Shown: positions 1 through 10,743 of the stretch, piece by piece | How the letters are laid out: every line of letters starts with the position of its first letter | How positions within the stretch are numbered: the stretch's first letter is position 1 | DNA from: Turbatrix aceti | Lineage: Eukaryota; Nematoda; Chromadorea; Rhabditida; Panagrolaimidae | NCBI GenBank assembly: GCA_963969345.1 | Contig: OZ017767.1 | Span: 1 to 64,000, forward strand | DNA length: 64,000 nucleotides | Direction: 5' to 3' | Position numbers and translations under genes: made by a program | The notes under the pieces: model-generated | Databases searched by the model: none | The model's input: only the letters and a program-made list of their open reading frames with translations | Told to the model about the DNA's origin: nothing

Positions 1-14
1 CTAAGCCTAAGCCT
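1..14. repeat. Telomere-type repeat at the window edge
   Basis: The window opens with CTAAGC twice followed by CT, the complement of the nematode telomere unit TTAGGC. The C-rich strand reads 5' to 3' from the left edge, as it would at a left chromosome end. Only about 2.3 units are present, so this could also be an interstitial fragment or chance. Confidence 0.45.
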
Positions 15-1005
15 ATACCTGTCTTTAATATCGCCAAGTTTCGAACACATTGCATCAAAAACAAATTTTTGGCATATCGATTTGTAAGATGTGCGTGTTC
101 ACATCTTTAAAGGCAAGACGCTCAACCTTAAATTTTGTTAGGATATAGGCGATCTATGGACTTTCTATCCCGTAAATAAGATTTCCTAGGTGTATCATTG
201 TTTGGAAGCGATACTTCCTGATTCACGGTAGAACAAACTTCGGCTGACCATGTTTTTTAAAGGACAGTGCCTGTAGGAGTTGTCTAATTTTTAGTGGTCT
301 CAATATTGGTTGTAAAATTGAGTTGTAAAAGCAAGTCCCGTGGCTTTAAAAGATTGCCTACATGTTGCTTTACATCAGGGATAACGATTTACTAAGAACA
401 AAATTGATTCCCCAAAAAATACTAATGACCAATATGATTCACAGATAGACCTCAACGTCGAAATATTGAGCTAAACTGAGAAATTTCGTGAACTGCCTAG
501 TTGACGGTAATTACGTTTTGTATTGCTGTCATTTAGTACGATCGCCATTTTAAAATGAAAATACCGTATATTCAATGCCAAATTTTGACCATGCAACACC
601 AGTTTAAAAAATCCCAATGTTGGGGTTAACGCAGATGAAAATTCAACCATCTTGTAAACTCTGTTAACATTTTTTGATATCAACATAGCCTTTTTAAAAC
701 CAATATTGAGAGCACTAAAAATTATACAACGCTTACGGGCATTGTGCTTAGGAAAACATAGTCAACCGACTATTGTTCTACCGTGAATCAAGAGTATCGC
801 TTCTAAACAATGATACACACCTAGGAAATTTCGTTTACGGGATAAAAAGTCCATAAGCCGCTTATATCCTAGCAAAATTTGAGGTTGAGCGTCTTGCCTT
901 TAAAGATTTGAACACGCACATCTTACAAATCAATATACCAAAAATTTAATTTTGATCCAATGTGTCCGAAACTGGGCGATATTAAAGACACTGGTATGGA
1001 CGTCC
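13..1005. mobile_element. Foldback element with ~300-bp imperfect inverted arms
   Basis: Bases of about 13-320 reappear in reverse complement at about 690-1005. Recognisable paired blocks are GTCTTTAATATCGCC near 20 with its complement near 980, the block around 180-230 (TTCCTAGGTGTATCATTG) with 800-830, and TAGAACAA near 230 with its complement near 775. The arms differ by scattered substitutions and small indels, so the copy is old. No credible coding sequence lies in the loop. It resembles a foldback or long-TIR non-autonomous DNA transposon; the superfamily cannot be told from the ends. Confidence 0.6.
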
Positions 1006-1564
1006 TACCTCAAAAATATGGACTTCATCCATGGCGTTTAACGGTAGCAAATATTCAAATATGTGTTTGCATTTAAACATTTGAGCGCTACTGTAAGTCG
1101 CAAAGCTGCTAGTTCGCAAAATCATATCCGCTAGCACCTCTCATGAATTCACCGTTCGTCTAATTCTAAACCGCACCTAAACTTCCAAGCCCCCAAGGAT
1201 CTTTCCGCAATAGCTCATAATCCTAATTATCTGCTATTCGACATTTCCGTGAACTTGCAGTTTTAAAAAATGCTTTAACCGTTATTTTGGAACACCCTGT
1301 AATAACTTATAGTGCAATACATTATCACCATTCGTCAAAGCCCGATATATACGCTATTCCTTACTTCCCTGCACCTGAGCTATTCGCTATTCTTTATTCG
1401 CCTAATATTACGTTGTGAAGTTGTCGAGTTTAAAATAAATTTTATTTCTAATAAACGAAAATCGCATTTCTAATTTTACAACGTAATACGTTATTCAAAA
1501 CGGTTCCAAGCCTACGGTTACATGCACCTAATTTCCAATTCAATAATCCTAATCTTACAGCTAT
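1006..1564. other. No gene recognised
   Basis: AT-rich sequence with loosely repeated words such as CTATTCG, CCTAAT and ACGTTATTC, perhaps degenerate subtelomeric repeat. I see no gene here. Confidence 0.4.
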
Positions 1565-2001
1565 GGGCTTGTCCAGAAATTACGTCATTGCGAGAGGGGG
1601 GGAGGGGGGTCAGTCCAAAAATGACGGAAAATGATGGAGGGGGGAGGGGGGTACTGCTCAAAATGACGTCATTTAAAAATTTCAAGAATTGGCCTACGAA
1701 TTTTCAAAATTTCAGTTTTTTTTGCCAAAATGCGCTGAAAACTGACTGATTTTGCTTTAATATAAATATGTTTCACCAATTTTTTTTATCTGACCGACTC
1801 CGAAAAGGTTTCTTTAAAAAACACAAACACAATAATTTTGGCATTTTGATCTGGATGTAGTTTTTAGCAAAATTGTTAAGCCAAAACTTGCAAAAAAAAC
1901 CGCTAAAAAATGGCGATTTTTTTTCAATCGCCATTAGGACAGAGGGGGGAGGGGGGTAAAAAATCCCCGATTTTGCGATGACGTAATTTCTGGACAAGCC
2001 C
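1565..2001. mobile_element. TIR element (MITE), ends GGGCTTGTCCAGAAATTACG
   Basis: Both ends carry the inverted sequence GGGCTTGTCCAGAAATTACG followed by TCAT and a G-rich run (GAGGGGGGAGGGGGGT on the left, its relative on the right). The element is 437 bp and flanked by TAT on both sides, compatible with a TA or TAT target duplication. There is no transposase. A decayed end of a relative lies near 48395-48450, so it is a dispersed family. Confidence 0.7.
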
Positions 2002-2072
2002 TATTCGTTATTTTCATTAACCTGCACTATTCTTTCTGTGAACTAGCACTATCCTAAGCCTCAAAACCTAAT

Positions 2073-2312
2073 CCGCAATTTAAAATTTGTCAAAGCCAAA
2101 TATGTCCGCATTTCCCTATTTCCCAGAACCTGAGATATGCGTCTTCGCCTATGTCTAAGCTTTACGTTATTCAAACAAAATCGGAAGTCCGTCCGCAATT
2201 TAAAATTTGTCAAAGCCAAATATGTCCGCATTTCCCTATTTCCCAGAACCTGAGATATGCGTCTTCGCCTATGTCTAAGCTTTACGTTATTCAAACTAAA
2301 TCGGAAGTCCGT
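2073..2312. repeat. Two-copy 120-bp tandem duplication
   Basis: The block beginning CCGCAATTTAAAATTTGTC is repeated exactly 120 bp later, and the two units are almost identical. The spacing is a multiple of three, so shadow reading frames repeat too. I see no functional role. Confidence 0.85.
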
Positions 2313-2662
2313 ATGTCGTAGCGTATCGCTTTGAGAATCCCCAACCGTAGTTCAGTAATACTAGTTTCTAAGCCAATAAGTCTGTTTGAATGAAAATTGA
2401 GCCGTTTTAAAACTCGGAAGATCGCCGGAAGGAATAAAAGCAAAAGCATACCCAACACTATGAATAACTTACTAAGCGCTATCCAGGCAATTTGCGCATT
2501 TTTAGAAGGGATACCGTAAAGCTGTGCTATAAAACCAACCTGGCAGGGCGCCTTGGCACTCCCTGTAAAAGTTAAGCACGTCTGGAAATTGCAAGTGAAT
2601 GAATGTAGACGTGTAGACGTGTAGAGGACGCACGTGTGAGCTGAAAAAGAACAACGCATCAT
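2291..2662 (-). CDS. Possible coding fragment with one membrane segment
   Basis: An open frame of 123 codons on the minus strand. Its middle (about residues 55-85) is strongly hydrophobic, with a run of Leu/Val/Ile followed by Lys and Arg, as in a single transmembrane helix. An internal TTTCCAG could be a splice acceptor. I recognise no family, the frame runs into the 120-bp duplication at its 3' end, and the neighbourhood is repetitive. It may be chance or an exon of a decayed gene. Confidence 0.15.
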   Translation of the reverse strand: MMRCSFSAHTCVLYTSTRLHSFTCNFQTCLTFTGSAKAPCQVGFIAQLYGIPSKNAQIAWIALSKLFIVLGMLLLLFLPAIFRVLKRLNFHSNRLIGLETSITELRLGILKAIRYDIRTSDLV

Positions 2663-2699
2663 GAATTTATATCATTTTCTATCCAGTATTTTCCAAAAT

Positions 2700-2880
2700 A
2701 AAAGCAACCCACCGGGATCCATACGCCACAACAACACTGATCTCCGTAGACAGGCTCGATGATTGCGCGTCCCACCCGGGACCGGCGCAACAACGCGACC
2801 TGCTTGCCGCTTGCTCCGCTGACCAGAATGATGACTTCGCGTCATCAGTCGCTGCCGTGCCAAGAAAACAGCCGCCAAGT
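2700..2880. mobile_element. Relic of an LTR related to the 29.8-32.0 kb element
   Basis: The segment 2816-2860 matches the LTRs at 29847-30196 and 31665-32014 closely around GACCAGAATGATGACTTCGC, and weaker similarity extends upstream (GGGAC..GCGC..CGACCTGC). No internal region or second LTR is nearby, so this is probably an old solo LTR or fragment of the same family. Confidence 0.55.
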
Positions 2881-2914
2881 CAACGACTTTTCCCGCCGCA
2901 ATGCACATCGAATA

Positions 2915-3110
2915 TTGATAAACGCATGAAAAAAAAGTTACCTGCAGTGAAGCACAACTTTGTCCCGCCAAAAACAGAGTCCACTCGCAAAACATGATGC
3001 ACGCAAACGAGCGCACGGTGGAAAGACAGCGTTGTATAAGTGAAGCAGCACAACTTTTTCCCGCCAAAAACAGTCAACTCAGACAAAAAATGATGCGCAC
3101 AACTGCAACC
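2915..3110. repeat. Imperfect ~105-bp direct repeat
   Basis: Two tandem segments share GTGAAGC(AG)CACAACTTT, CCCGCCAAAAACAG and ATGATGC in the same order about 105 bp apart. The second copy has small indels. No gene is evident. Confidence 0.55.
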
Positions 3111-3299
3111 CAATCAACAATCACAAACCCAGCCAAACAATTCGATGAATCATCAAGTCGGTTTGGCACAACGCGTGGTAAAGGATAAGGCGTTCTCGTT
3201 GCCTGACTCTCTTCTGCGCATACACTGCTGTCCTTTTGTGAAAGCAATGCTCGCCAATAACAGAAATTTCTGATCGTTTTAAAAAAATGGCGGGAAAAA

Positions 3300-3785
3300 A
3301 GTGATCCGTGTTAATCAAAGAACAAGCCAGGCGAGCCCTTTGGGCCCTGAATGCCAAAAACGCATAACAAATGCAAAAAAAATGCAAAGAAATTGCAAAA
3401 AAATGCTAAGAAATGCGAAAAAAAAATGCTAAAAAATGCAAAAAAATGCTAGAAAAATGCAAAAAAATGCAAAAAATGCAAAAAAAACGCACAAAAATGC
3501 TAGAAAAGTGCCGAAAAACGCTCTAGAATGCCGAAAAAACGCACAAAAATGCCTAAAAACGCCGAAAACGCTAAGATACGCTTTAAAATGCTTACAAACG
3601 CCCGAAAAATGCCTAATTCGTACCAATAATGCTCAAAACGTTCATATACGCCTGAAAATGCCAATAAATGCTCTAAAATGCCCCTACAAACGCTTAAAAA
3701 CAACCTAGAATGACAAAAAACGAAAAATGCCAAAAAAAGCCGAAGAACGCATAAAAAATGGTAGAAAAATGCAAAATGCAAAAAA
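3300..3785. repeat. GC-rich hairpin plus ATGC/A-rich minisatellite
   Basis: A short hairpin-forming GC motif (GCCAGGCGAGCCCTTTGGGC) at about 3328-3347 is followed by hundreds of bases of degenerate AAAAATGC / AAAAACGC units. The same arrangement appears in reverse orientation at 10725-11265, and a related hairpin at about 8690. The family has a fixed GC hairpin end and a variable A-rich body. Long open frames over it are products of low complexity. Confidence 0.7.
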
Positions 3786-4894
3786 AATCACTGACTAAAA
3801 AACTACATTGCAAATAAAACAAAGATTTATAATTGCTACCGAAAAAAAATAGTGTTCATAAATTTTTCAGATACTTACCTTGTGTCCGCATTATAGCGAT
3901 TATTCTCCTGAACCTTACTTGTAATTTAAAAAAATCAAATAACACAAGGATTATATTTAATTTTAACAAATAATTTTTCAAAAAAGTACAAATTTTGTCC
4001 TCCATAAAACTGCGTTGCAAACAAAACAAAGATTTATAATTGCTACTGATCGTGCACACATTTTCCCGGTAAAAAAACAGCATAGGCTTAATATTCCTTT
4101 GCTCACTGGTTTTTGTATCAAAAGCAAACATCATCCATAAAAAATACTCCATATATTTACATGAATGTTTTTATGTTGAGGTGACGATCAATTTCTAGCG
4201 TTCTTTGCAAAGGGTAAACAACTGCATGCAATCAAATGTTTTTCGCTAGTATTAAACGAGCCACGTATCAGCATGATAAGCGGTATTTAAAAAAAACAGA
4301 GGTATCAAGAAATTTTTTCGACTCTGTATGCACCACAAATCATTTCCAAAAACATACTATATTGTTAGCACATTATTCTATTTTTTATTGTTATTTCTGA
4401 ATTTACATTTTACATTTATTATTTTTACTACTCTTACTTAAATCAATTTTTTATTTTTGCTTGTTGTCTCTGTAGCATTTTTAAGCCAATTTAAGCCCAT
4501 TAATTGTAATGAAACCAAAAATGTAATTGTTTTAAACGCGTTTTGTCAACAGTGCAGTTATTATTTTGGAATAAAGCTCAAATTGAGCTCTTGACAACAG
4601 AACTTTTTAAGAATTTTTAAAAAAATTTGAGGCAGCGCTCTGTTTTAATTGCTCACGGACAACCATGTTTTTTATGCTACTCTACACAAACGTTATTGAT
4701 TTAACATTGTTCCTCTGTATTGACGATATTTTTCCAGGATCATTCACAAATCCTTATAAAGAAAGTTTTTGTGAAATTGATGCAGATGTAACTTCTTGTC
4801 GTGTGCTGTGATATCTTGATTTTGCTTTTTAAAAATTCTCCGTTTTCGCGACGGTTTTTTACAGAATTTTAAACAAAATTACATTTTTCAGGTC
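3786..4894. other. Gene-free stretch with one internal direct repeat
   Basis: The word AAACAAAGATTTATAATTGC occurs near 3820 and again near 4024, about 205 bp apart, within otherwise unremarkable AT-rich sequence. The stretch upstream of 4895 probably holds the promoter of the next gene, and TTTTTCAG at 4885-4892 marks an acceptor just before its ATG. Confidence 0.4.
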
Positions 4895-5367
4895 ATGCAA
4901 AAATCAGCGGGTGTTGTAGCTGCAAATGACGGCTCTCCAGTGAAGTCACAACAAACTCCAGCAGGTTCGGTGTTTTTGGATAGCGGCAGAAACCGAAGCA
5001 CGAGTGCCGATGAAGCGTCTTCAACCATAATGGTCGTTGCTGCAATTGCAGGCGCAACTGTTGGAAGTACGTTTTTTTATTACATCAAAATATAAAAAGT
5101 ATTTAATAATAATACGGTTTGAATATTTTTTATTTGTAATCGGACTGCTTTCTTATTTGAAAATTTAGGGTTAGCAAAAATTAAATAAAAAGGTTTACGT
5201 TTACTTTTGTAGGCGTTGTACCGATCGTCGGAACAGGAGTAGGAGCAACGGTTGGAGTTAGTATTGGTATGGCAATTGCAATGACGTCCAAGGAACATGC
5301 CGACTCGGAGCGTTCAAAGTATCGTCCTCTACTCGAGCAGAGTGACGATGATTCCGATGGAGACTGA
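4895..5367 (+). CDS. Small glycine-zipper membrane protein (108 aa, 2 exons)
   Basis: Exon 1 is 4895-5066 and exon 2 is 5213-5367, joined by a phase-1 intron with GTACGT donor and TTTTGTAG acceptor. The start ATG lies three bases after TTTTTCAG, which looks like a trans-splice acceptor. The N-terminal ~45 residues are polar. Residues about 46-82 are Gly/Ala/Val/Ile-rich with regularly spaced glycines (AIAGATVG, GTGVGATVGVSIG), resembling a glycine-zipper membrane hairpin. The tail is acidic and ends in DDDSDGD. An AATAAA follows at 5500. It converges on the gene at 6055-7386. I recognise no named family; membrane insertion is inferred from composition only. Confidence 0.6.
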
Positions 5368-6054
5368 GTTAAAAGTCGAGTCATAATCACGTCGACAACC
5401 GTCGTTTATATTTTTTGTGAAATGTGGAATGTACACCTAATTATGTTTTTTTCATTAATGTATATTGTAAATCGAGGCGCTTGTCGCTGTTAGATTTAAT
5501 AATAAACAAATTTTAAGAAAAAGAGTTCTGTTGATCAAAAAAAATCAACCAAACACAAAACGAATTTAAAAAGCTTGTAGTTGGGTTTTTTTGAAAACAC
5601 CAGAAAGGGCTTTGGCATCAATTTTGTAAAAAATAAAATGAAACATCGAGATCCGAAAGACGCTACCAACTAAATTTGAAATGTTTTTTTGCGGGTTTTG
5701 ATCATTTTTTTCGAATACGCAATGCTGGCTGCAACCCTTTTTGTCGAAATTATAGCTCACCAATATGTTTTGATAAAAAGTATTACACTTTTTTTTGTTG
5801 AAAATTCAGCTTTTTTTTTGTCAATTTTTAACTTTAGCTGAGTATTTTTGTTAATTTAGTAATTCCATCTTTAGGTAATCGACGTGCTTTTCGAATTTAC
5901 AGACCAAAATATAAATTTTGATTTTAAAAGTTTTCTTTTTTCAGCCGGTTTATTTAGTTTTTTCTTGTATAAAAATGAATTAATATAACAAAAACAAGAG
6001 TTTATTTGTGTTATTAATTGATTTATTTAATTTTTTTTCCTATTTTTGTTGGCC
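5368..6054. other. Convergent 3' intergenic region
   Basis: This stretch holds the probable 3' UTRs of the two convergent genes, with AATAAA at 5500 on the plus strand and TTTATT words near 6000-6030 as minus-strand poly(A) candidates. No gene is seen. Confidence 0.45.
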
Positions 6055-7386
6055 TTATTGTCTTCCAAAAATCCATTTAATCCATGACGTGCTCCAGGAA
6101 TAGACAGCAGCCAAAAATGCTGTAACCGAACCAAAGATTCCTGGAGCAGGTCTAACAGCTGTGGCGTTAGGATCGACGGGAATTTCCTCAGAAGCGGCAG
6201 TAGTAGGTTTGGAGTCACCTGAACCAATTTCAATCGCTACAGGAGCATCACCGACAGTAGCGGGGTGCGGTGATGATGGAGGTGGCAAAGATGCTAAATT
6301 GGTCATTGCTGGCTTGGTTTCTTCAACAATGAGGGGTGGTGTGAGGGGCAACGTGTCAGTGTTATCCAGCGATGTTTGTTGCGGTGTTAGGATTTCAAAT
6401 TCATCCGATGTTGAATTCTAAAAAAATGTGAATAATTTCTTGATTAGCATAAAATTTTTGAGAACAAATTGCTTTAAGAGATTCAAAACCCGTTATAACA
6501 GTATTTAATTTTGCAAAAAAAATTATACAAGAGATTGGCCCCTTTTTTGTTTTACTTGTTACCTGACTAGTAGGCGGTGGTGGCGGAAGCACGGTCTCAA
6601 CCGACACTTCGTCTCCAATCGTTGCTTCAACCGTGTATTCATCTTCCTGAGACTGTATCGTTTTTTTAACAATTTCAGATTCGATATTCGATTTTTGAGA
6701 AACAGGAAATTTTTCAGGTTCAGCAGTAGGTTGCGTTGGTGTTGTTGGTGTTGTTGGTTCTGCTTTAAAAACAGCGGTTGCCGTTGCCTTCGGAGGTCGA
6801 TTTGTCGTAAATGTCGTTTTTGATACATGTGCTGACGTTGGAATCTTTGTTACCGTTGTTGTATGTGGCTTGTTGGGAACAGCAGTAGGGGTGGTTGTCG
6901 TTGAAGACTGGGTTGTGCTTGGCTGACTCATGATTGCGTTCAATTCCTGGCTTTCGTCGACCACAATGGGAACAAAAACAGGATTGGCTATGTGATCCTC
7001 AAACGTTAGCTGAAATACAGAAAATTTTAACAATATTATGTAACATGGTTTTTATAAAAAGTGGCGACAATAAATTTAGTTATAAAAAAATTTGATCCAA
7101 AATATTTTGAATTGAAATAATTTAGGCTGCAGTCTATTGCAATTGAAAAAAAGTGATAGCTGTGTGTTTTTGGTTACTTTTATGCATCTTCTTTGTCGCA
7201 AGAAAAGAAAGCAGATGTCGATTGTGTACGTACGTGTGTTGTTTTTGTGAACAGCGGTACATTGGTACGTTTTACATGCATGCACGTTTTCAACGCATTT
7301 GCGTGTCTTTACGTTTGTTAGTTAATACGACTACTTACCTGGGATCTAATGACGTCCTCTGACACATCAGGTTTGCGGAAAGGCAT
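6055..7386 (-). CDS. Ser/Thr/Pro-rich protein with C-terminal hydrophobic helix (285 aa, 3 exons)
   Basis: Exons on the minus strand are 7386-7339, 7009-6563 and 6417-6055. Both introns are phase 0, with GTAAGT and GTAACA donors and TTTCAG and TTTTTTAG acceptors. Residues about 45-100 form a Thr/Ser/Pro/Gln-rich low-complexity region (runs such as TTTTPT, TTPTTPTQ). An acidic stretch follows, then PPPPP, and a second Pro/Ser-rich part. The last ~35 residues contain a hydrophobic, Trp-rich segment (IFGSVTAFLAAVYSW, then WIKWIFGRQ at the end), which could be a tail anchor. There is no N-terminal signal peptide. The layout suggests a tail-anchored cytoplasmic or organellar surface protein rather than a secreted mucin, but the function is unknown. 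Confidence 0.6.
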
Positions 7387-8462
7387 GCTAGCTGTCGTTC
7401 GTTGGATAGATGATAGGGATTACTGCCAGCGACGAGTCATGCGATGAACAAACTAAAAAAAACGTTTTTGCGAGGCGGGAATTTTTAGACAGACAATGAG
7501 AATGATAACGCCTTTGAGTTTGATAGACGGCTGCTGTTGCAAAAAATACGAATATCTTTTGATTTTACTATTTTATGATAGATTACGCATTTTATGATGA
7601 AAGTTTTATTTTAGATTAAATTTCAAATAATGCAAAATGCATTAAAAAATTACTTAAAAAAATTACTTATGCACCTGATATATGCGATTGCATCATAAAA
7701 AATGTTATCCTAATCAATCATGCTTAATACAATGCATATGTTACCGGCAAACATAAATACATGTTCCAAAGGTCGGTTATGTTAATATTTTGTTAGTAGC
7801 ACTGAATTAAGTAATAAACATATTACCTCAGTTTGCATACAAATGAAAATGACAAAAGAGTACCGATTATTGTAATTCATGAAAAAAAAGAAATCATTGT
7901 ACGATTATACCATGTATTCATTATGTGGGGCAGAAACCGAGCGTAATGTATTGAAAATTCGAATCACATAAAAAAGAAAAAGTCTCAATCACCAGTTAAA
8001 CTCCTTACATTTGTTTGCATCTTTCAATTTTTTCTCTTTTGTTTTTCTTCTTCTTTTTTTATTATTCAATGGTTGGGTTTTTTGCAGCAGCTGCAATGAT
8101 CTGCATGCCAAATGAATGGCCTTGGTGCATTCCGTCTTATCAAATGTCATGTTGCATTTATCAAGTTTGCTGATGTTTTTTGTACTTTTCTGTTATCGAC
8201 TTGCTTTTAATTTTTAACAGTGAACAAGAAGACAAATCAAAGTTGTATAATAAGTTTCAATAAATACAACATGTTGCGTCAAAAATCAGTAGGCATGATC
8301 GTTTTTGTAACATAGAATAAAGAAAAAAATTATTTTAAAAATATTTAAATAAGTCTATTTTTACAAAGACGGCTAAAAAACATTTTTTGGCATTTTTCAA
8401 AGCACTAATGTCGTTTGTATATTTTGACAAAAATGATTCGATTAAGAGAATCTCTAGAAATG
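7387..8462. other. Upstream region of the minus-strand gene; no gene recognised
   Basis: AT-rich sequence that should contain the promoter of the 6055-7386 gene. I see no coding exon or structured RNA. Confidence 0.35.
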
Positions 8463-8605
8463 CTTTACTTTACTTTACTTTATTACTCTTACTCGTGCAT
8501 AATTACTCATTACAAAATTAGAGAGACAGTGATGAGTATCGAGATTGCAAGAGGGCGCCGTCAATCGTAGATACCTGCGTCACGTCGTAGTCCTTAGCAG
8601 GAGCG
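8463..8605 (-). mobile_element. 5'-truncated RTE-type retrotransposon 3' end
   Basis: On the minus strand this reads CTACGACGTGACGCAGG..., a C-terminal coding tail ending ..LFVQSRYSSLSL-stop, then a short 3' UTR and a (TAAAG)n tail. The same tail recurs at 8807, 13184, 14667, 19551 and 60805. A short simple-repeat tail and severe 5' truncation are typical of RTE-clade non-LTR elements. Confidence 0.65.
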
Positions 8606-8806
8606 TTCTGAAAAGCTCATAGTCTATGCATACTCTGCCTAGTAAATAAATATATTTGTAAATTATTTCTTTATAAAACGACAATTGCCGGCGGGCCTTT
8701 CGGGCCAAAAAAAAAGAAAAAAAACAATCAAAAAAACAAAAAAAAATTTAAAAAATTGAATCAAAGAGTCAACAGTCGGAACTGAATAATAAATATTTAT
8801 AGTACA

Positions 8807-8924
8807 GCTACGATTGACGGCGCCCTCTTCGTGCAATCTCGATACTCATCACTGTCTCTTTAATTTTGTAATGAGTAATTATGCACGAGTAAGAGTAATA
8901 AAGTAAAGTAAAGTAAAGTAAAGT
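8807..8924 (+). mobile_element. 5'-truncated RTE-type 3' end, inverted relative to 8463-8605
   Basis: Begins GCTACGATTGACGGCGCCCT and ends in (AAAGT)n. With the copy at 8463-8605 it forms an inverted pair around a ~200-bp spacer that contains the GC hairpin motif GCCGGCGGGCCTTTCGGGCC. Confidence 0.65.
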
Positions 8925-9435
8925 ACAAATATACTTTTTTAATATTACAATGTTAGCAAAAAAATATTTGCATTTGATTTTTTTTCTATATTTCCTTCAA
9001 ATTTTTTTTTGTCTACAAGTCTCGTTTTTTTTTATTGTTGTTGTTGTCTTACTGTTTGTTTCTCAAGGGTTTTTTGTTTTTGTGATCTTTGAGATGGTCG
9101 CTTAGGATTGCTTAAGCTTAAAAGCTGTTGTGCGAATACTATTTTTTTCCAACTTTTTATGCATTAAATTAAATATGTTTATTGCATGAGGTTTTGACCA
9201 CCCTTCAACTATCACCATCTTTTCCTCGTGGTTTTCTCGGAATGAACATTTATACTCGCATTCATTCCGATATATCAAAATAACTTTTGCCTTTTTCAGA
9301 AATTACTAAATTACCTGTACACGGCCGACTTATGTATCGTTTTTGTGCATTACATTTGATTTAATTTGATTTAAAAATGAATATTTTCAGAAATTAAAAT
9401 CTGACTCGCAATCATGACTGAACAACACTCGGAAC

Positions 9436-9891
9436 CAGAGTTGTTCGATGCTCACCAAATTGCTCCTGCTCACTGCTCGCTCCTGTTCAGCTCACGAGCG
9501 CGAGCGGAGCGAGCGCAAAAAATTGGAGTGCTCAATGAGCATGAGCAGAGCGAGCACGAGAAATTGAATTGCTCAAAGAGCGCGAGCAGAGCGAGCGCGA
9601 GAAATTTTTAAAATGAGCACTGCTCACTATAAATTTAGTGCTACAAATACTAAAATATTGATAGTTTCGATCAAAAACACGATGTTGGGGTATCTCTAAG
9701 CAATATGCGGTCTTTCTTTTCGCGAGAAACTAAATTTGTGACTCAAAATTCACTTTTCTTGTGTGAACCATTTTCGCTCATTGCTCGCTCCTGCTCGACT
9801 CACGAGCGTGAGCAGAGCAAGAGCAGAGGATCTGAGAATAAAAGAGCGCGAGCGGAGCGAGCGCTGAAAATTGCCGAATTGAACAACTCTG
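9436..9891. mobile_element. GAGC-rich hAT-type MITE, copy 1
   Basis: Starts CAGAGTTGTTCGATGCTCAC and ends GAATTGAACAACTCTG, giving an 11-bp perfect terminal inverted repeat. The body is made of GAGCGCGAGC / GCGAGCGGAGC units in both orientations and could fold on itself. It is about 80-90% like the copy at 42582-43120. Flanking octamers (CTCGGAAC, GTTTTAAC) match only in part, so the target duplication has decayed or the copy is recombinant. Confidence 0.65.
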
Positions 9892-10440
9892 GTTTTAACT
9901 TAAAACACTCCGGTGTTAAAATATTCGGGCATACTAAGGTAAAAAAACTTTTTAAAAAACAGTCAAAGAATGCAACGATCAATAGCAGACGAATGCGTGA
10001 TTTTTCTTTTCAAAATGTGTCAACTTTTTTTAAATAATTTTTTTGTACTAATATTTATATTGAATCATATAATTGTATTATATCTTAATGATACATAATA
10101 AAACATAAATAAAAAAATTATGTTGACTTGATTTACACACTTTCTTATTCATTATTTGTTCCAGGCATCACTGGTTACAAAATAATAAAACAGGGTTGTT
10201 TTTCGACTTTAATTTCCAATCCTTTTTATTTTGTTGTTTTTGTTTTTCACATTTTTTGATCACTGAGCTGAATGTAAAGTATTTATTCTTTGTCTCCGTT
10301 TTCATTTTTGCATCACTTTTTTTTATCACAATCTTATCGCGTTACGCATTGGGTTTAGTATATCTATTTTTTTTAAGAAATATGATTTTTACGTTCTCGA
10401 TTAAATTACAATTACTTTAATTTTTTAAGCGTTTAAACAT
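9892..10440. other. Upstream region of the 10441 gene
   Basis: AT-rich sequence, T-rich near 10195-10400. No coding exon is credible. It should hold the promoter of the gene starting at 10441. Confidence 0.35.
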
Positions 10441-10743
10441 GACCGACTCTGAATATTCTGTAGATCACCTTCGCCGCAAGCTTGCTGAAGATGCGATTCC
10501 TTCTGCGAAGAACAAACTGGGCGCTGCTTTGGACTCCACTGCTGAAAAAGTGGCTCCAGAAAAGGTTTGATTGTTTGCAATACAAGAGTTGTTCATTATG
10601 AATATTCAGACTTCCTCAGAACGTGCTTCCGATGCAACTTCAGCAGCCCTATCGTCGGCTTCAGATGCTGCAGCAGAAACAAAACATGCTATGGCTGAAG
10701 CTGCAAGCGCCGCCGCCGAAATTGCATTTTTTGCATTTTTCTA
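10441..10743 (+). pseudogene. LEA-like gene interrupted by a repeat (2 exons visible)
   Basis: Exon 1 runs from ATG 10441 to about 10566 and encodes a 42-residue segment starting MTDSEYSVDHLRRKLAED. After a ~45-bp intron ending in TTCAG, exon 2 starts at about 10611 and encodes TSSERASDATSAALSSASDA and further Ala/Ser/Glu-rich hydrophilic residues. It then runs into the ATGC/T-rich repeat at about 10725 and stops at TAG 10741-10743. The N-terminus resembles that of the 785-aa protein at 55487-57954 (MTDS-x5-L-x2-KL pattern), which suggests common origin. The original 3' exons are probably lost, or lie beyond the repeat (see 11626). Confidence 0.6.

Noticed and set aside
3429..3781. Phe/Leu-rich and Lys/Asn-rich frames over the ATGC repeat
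   Set aside because: Low-complexity translation of a minisatellite.
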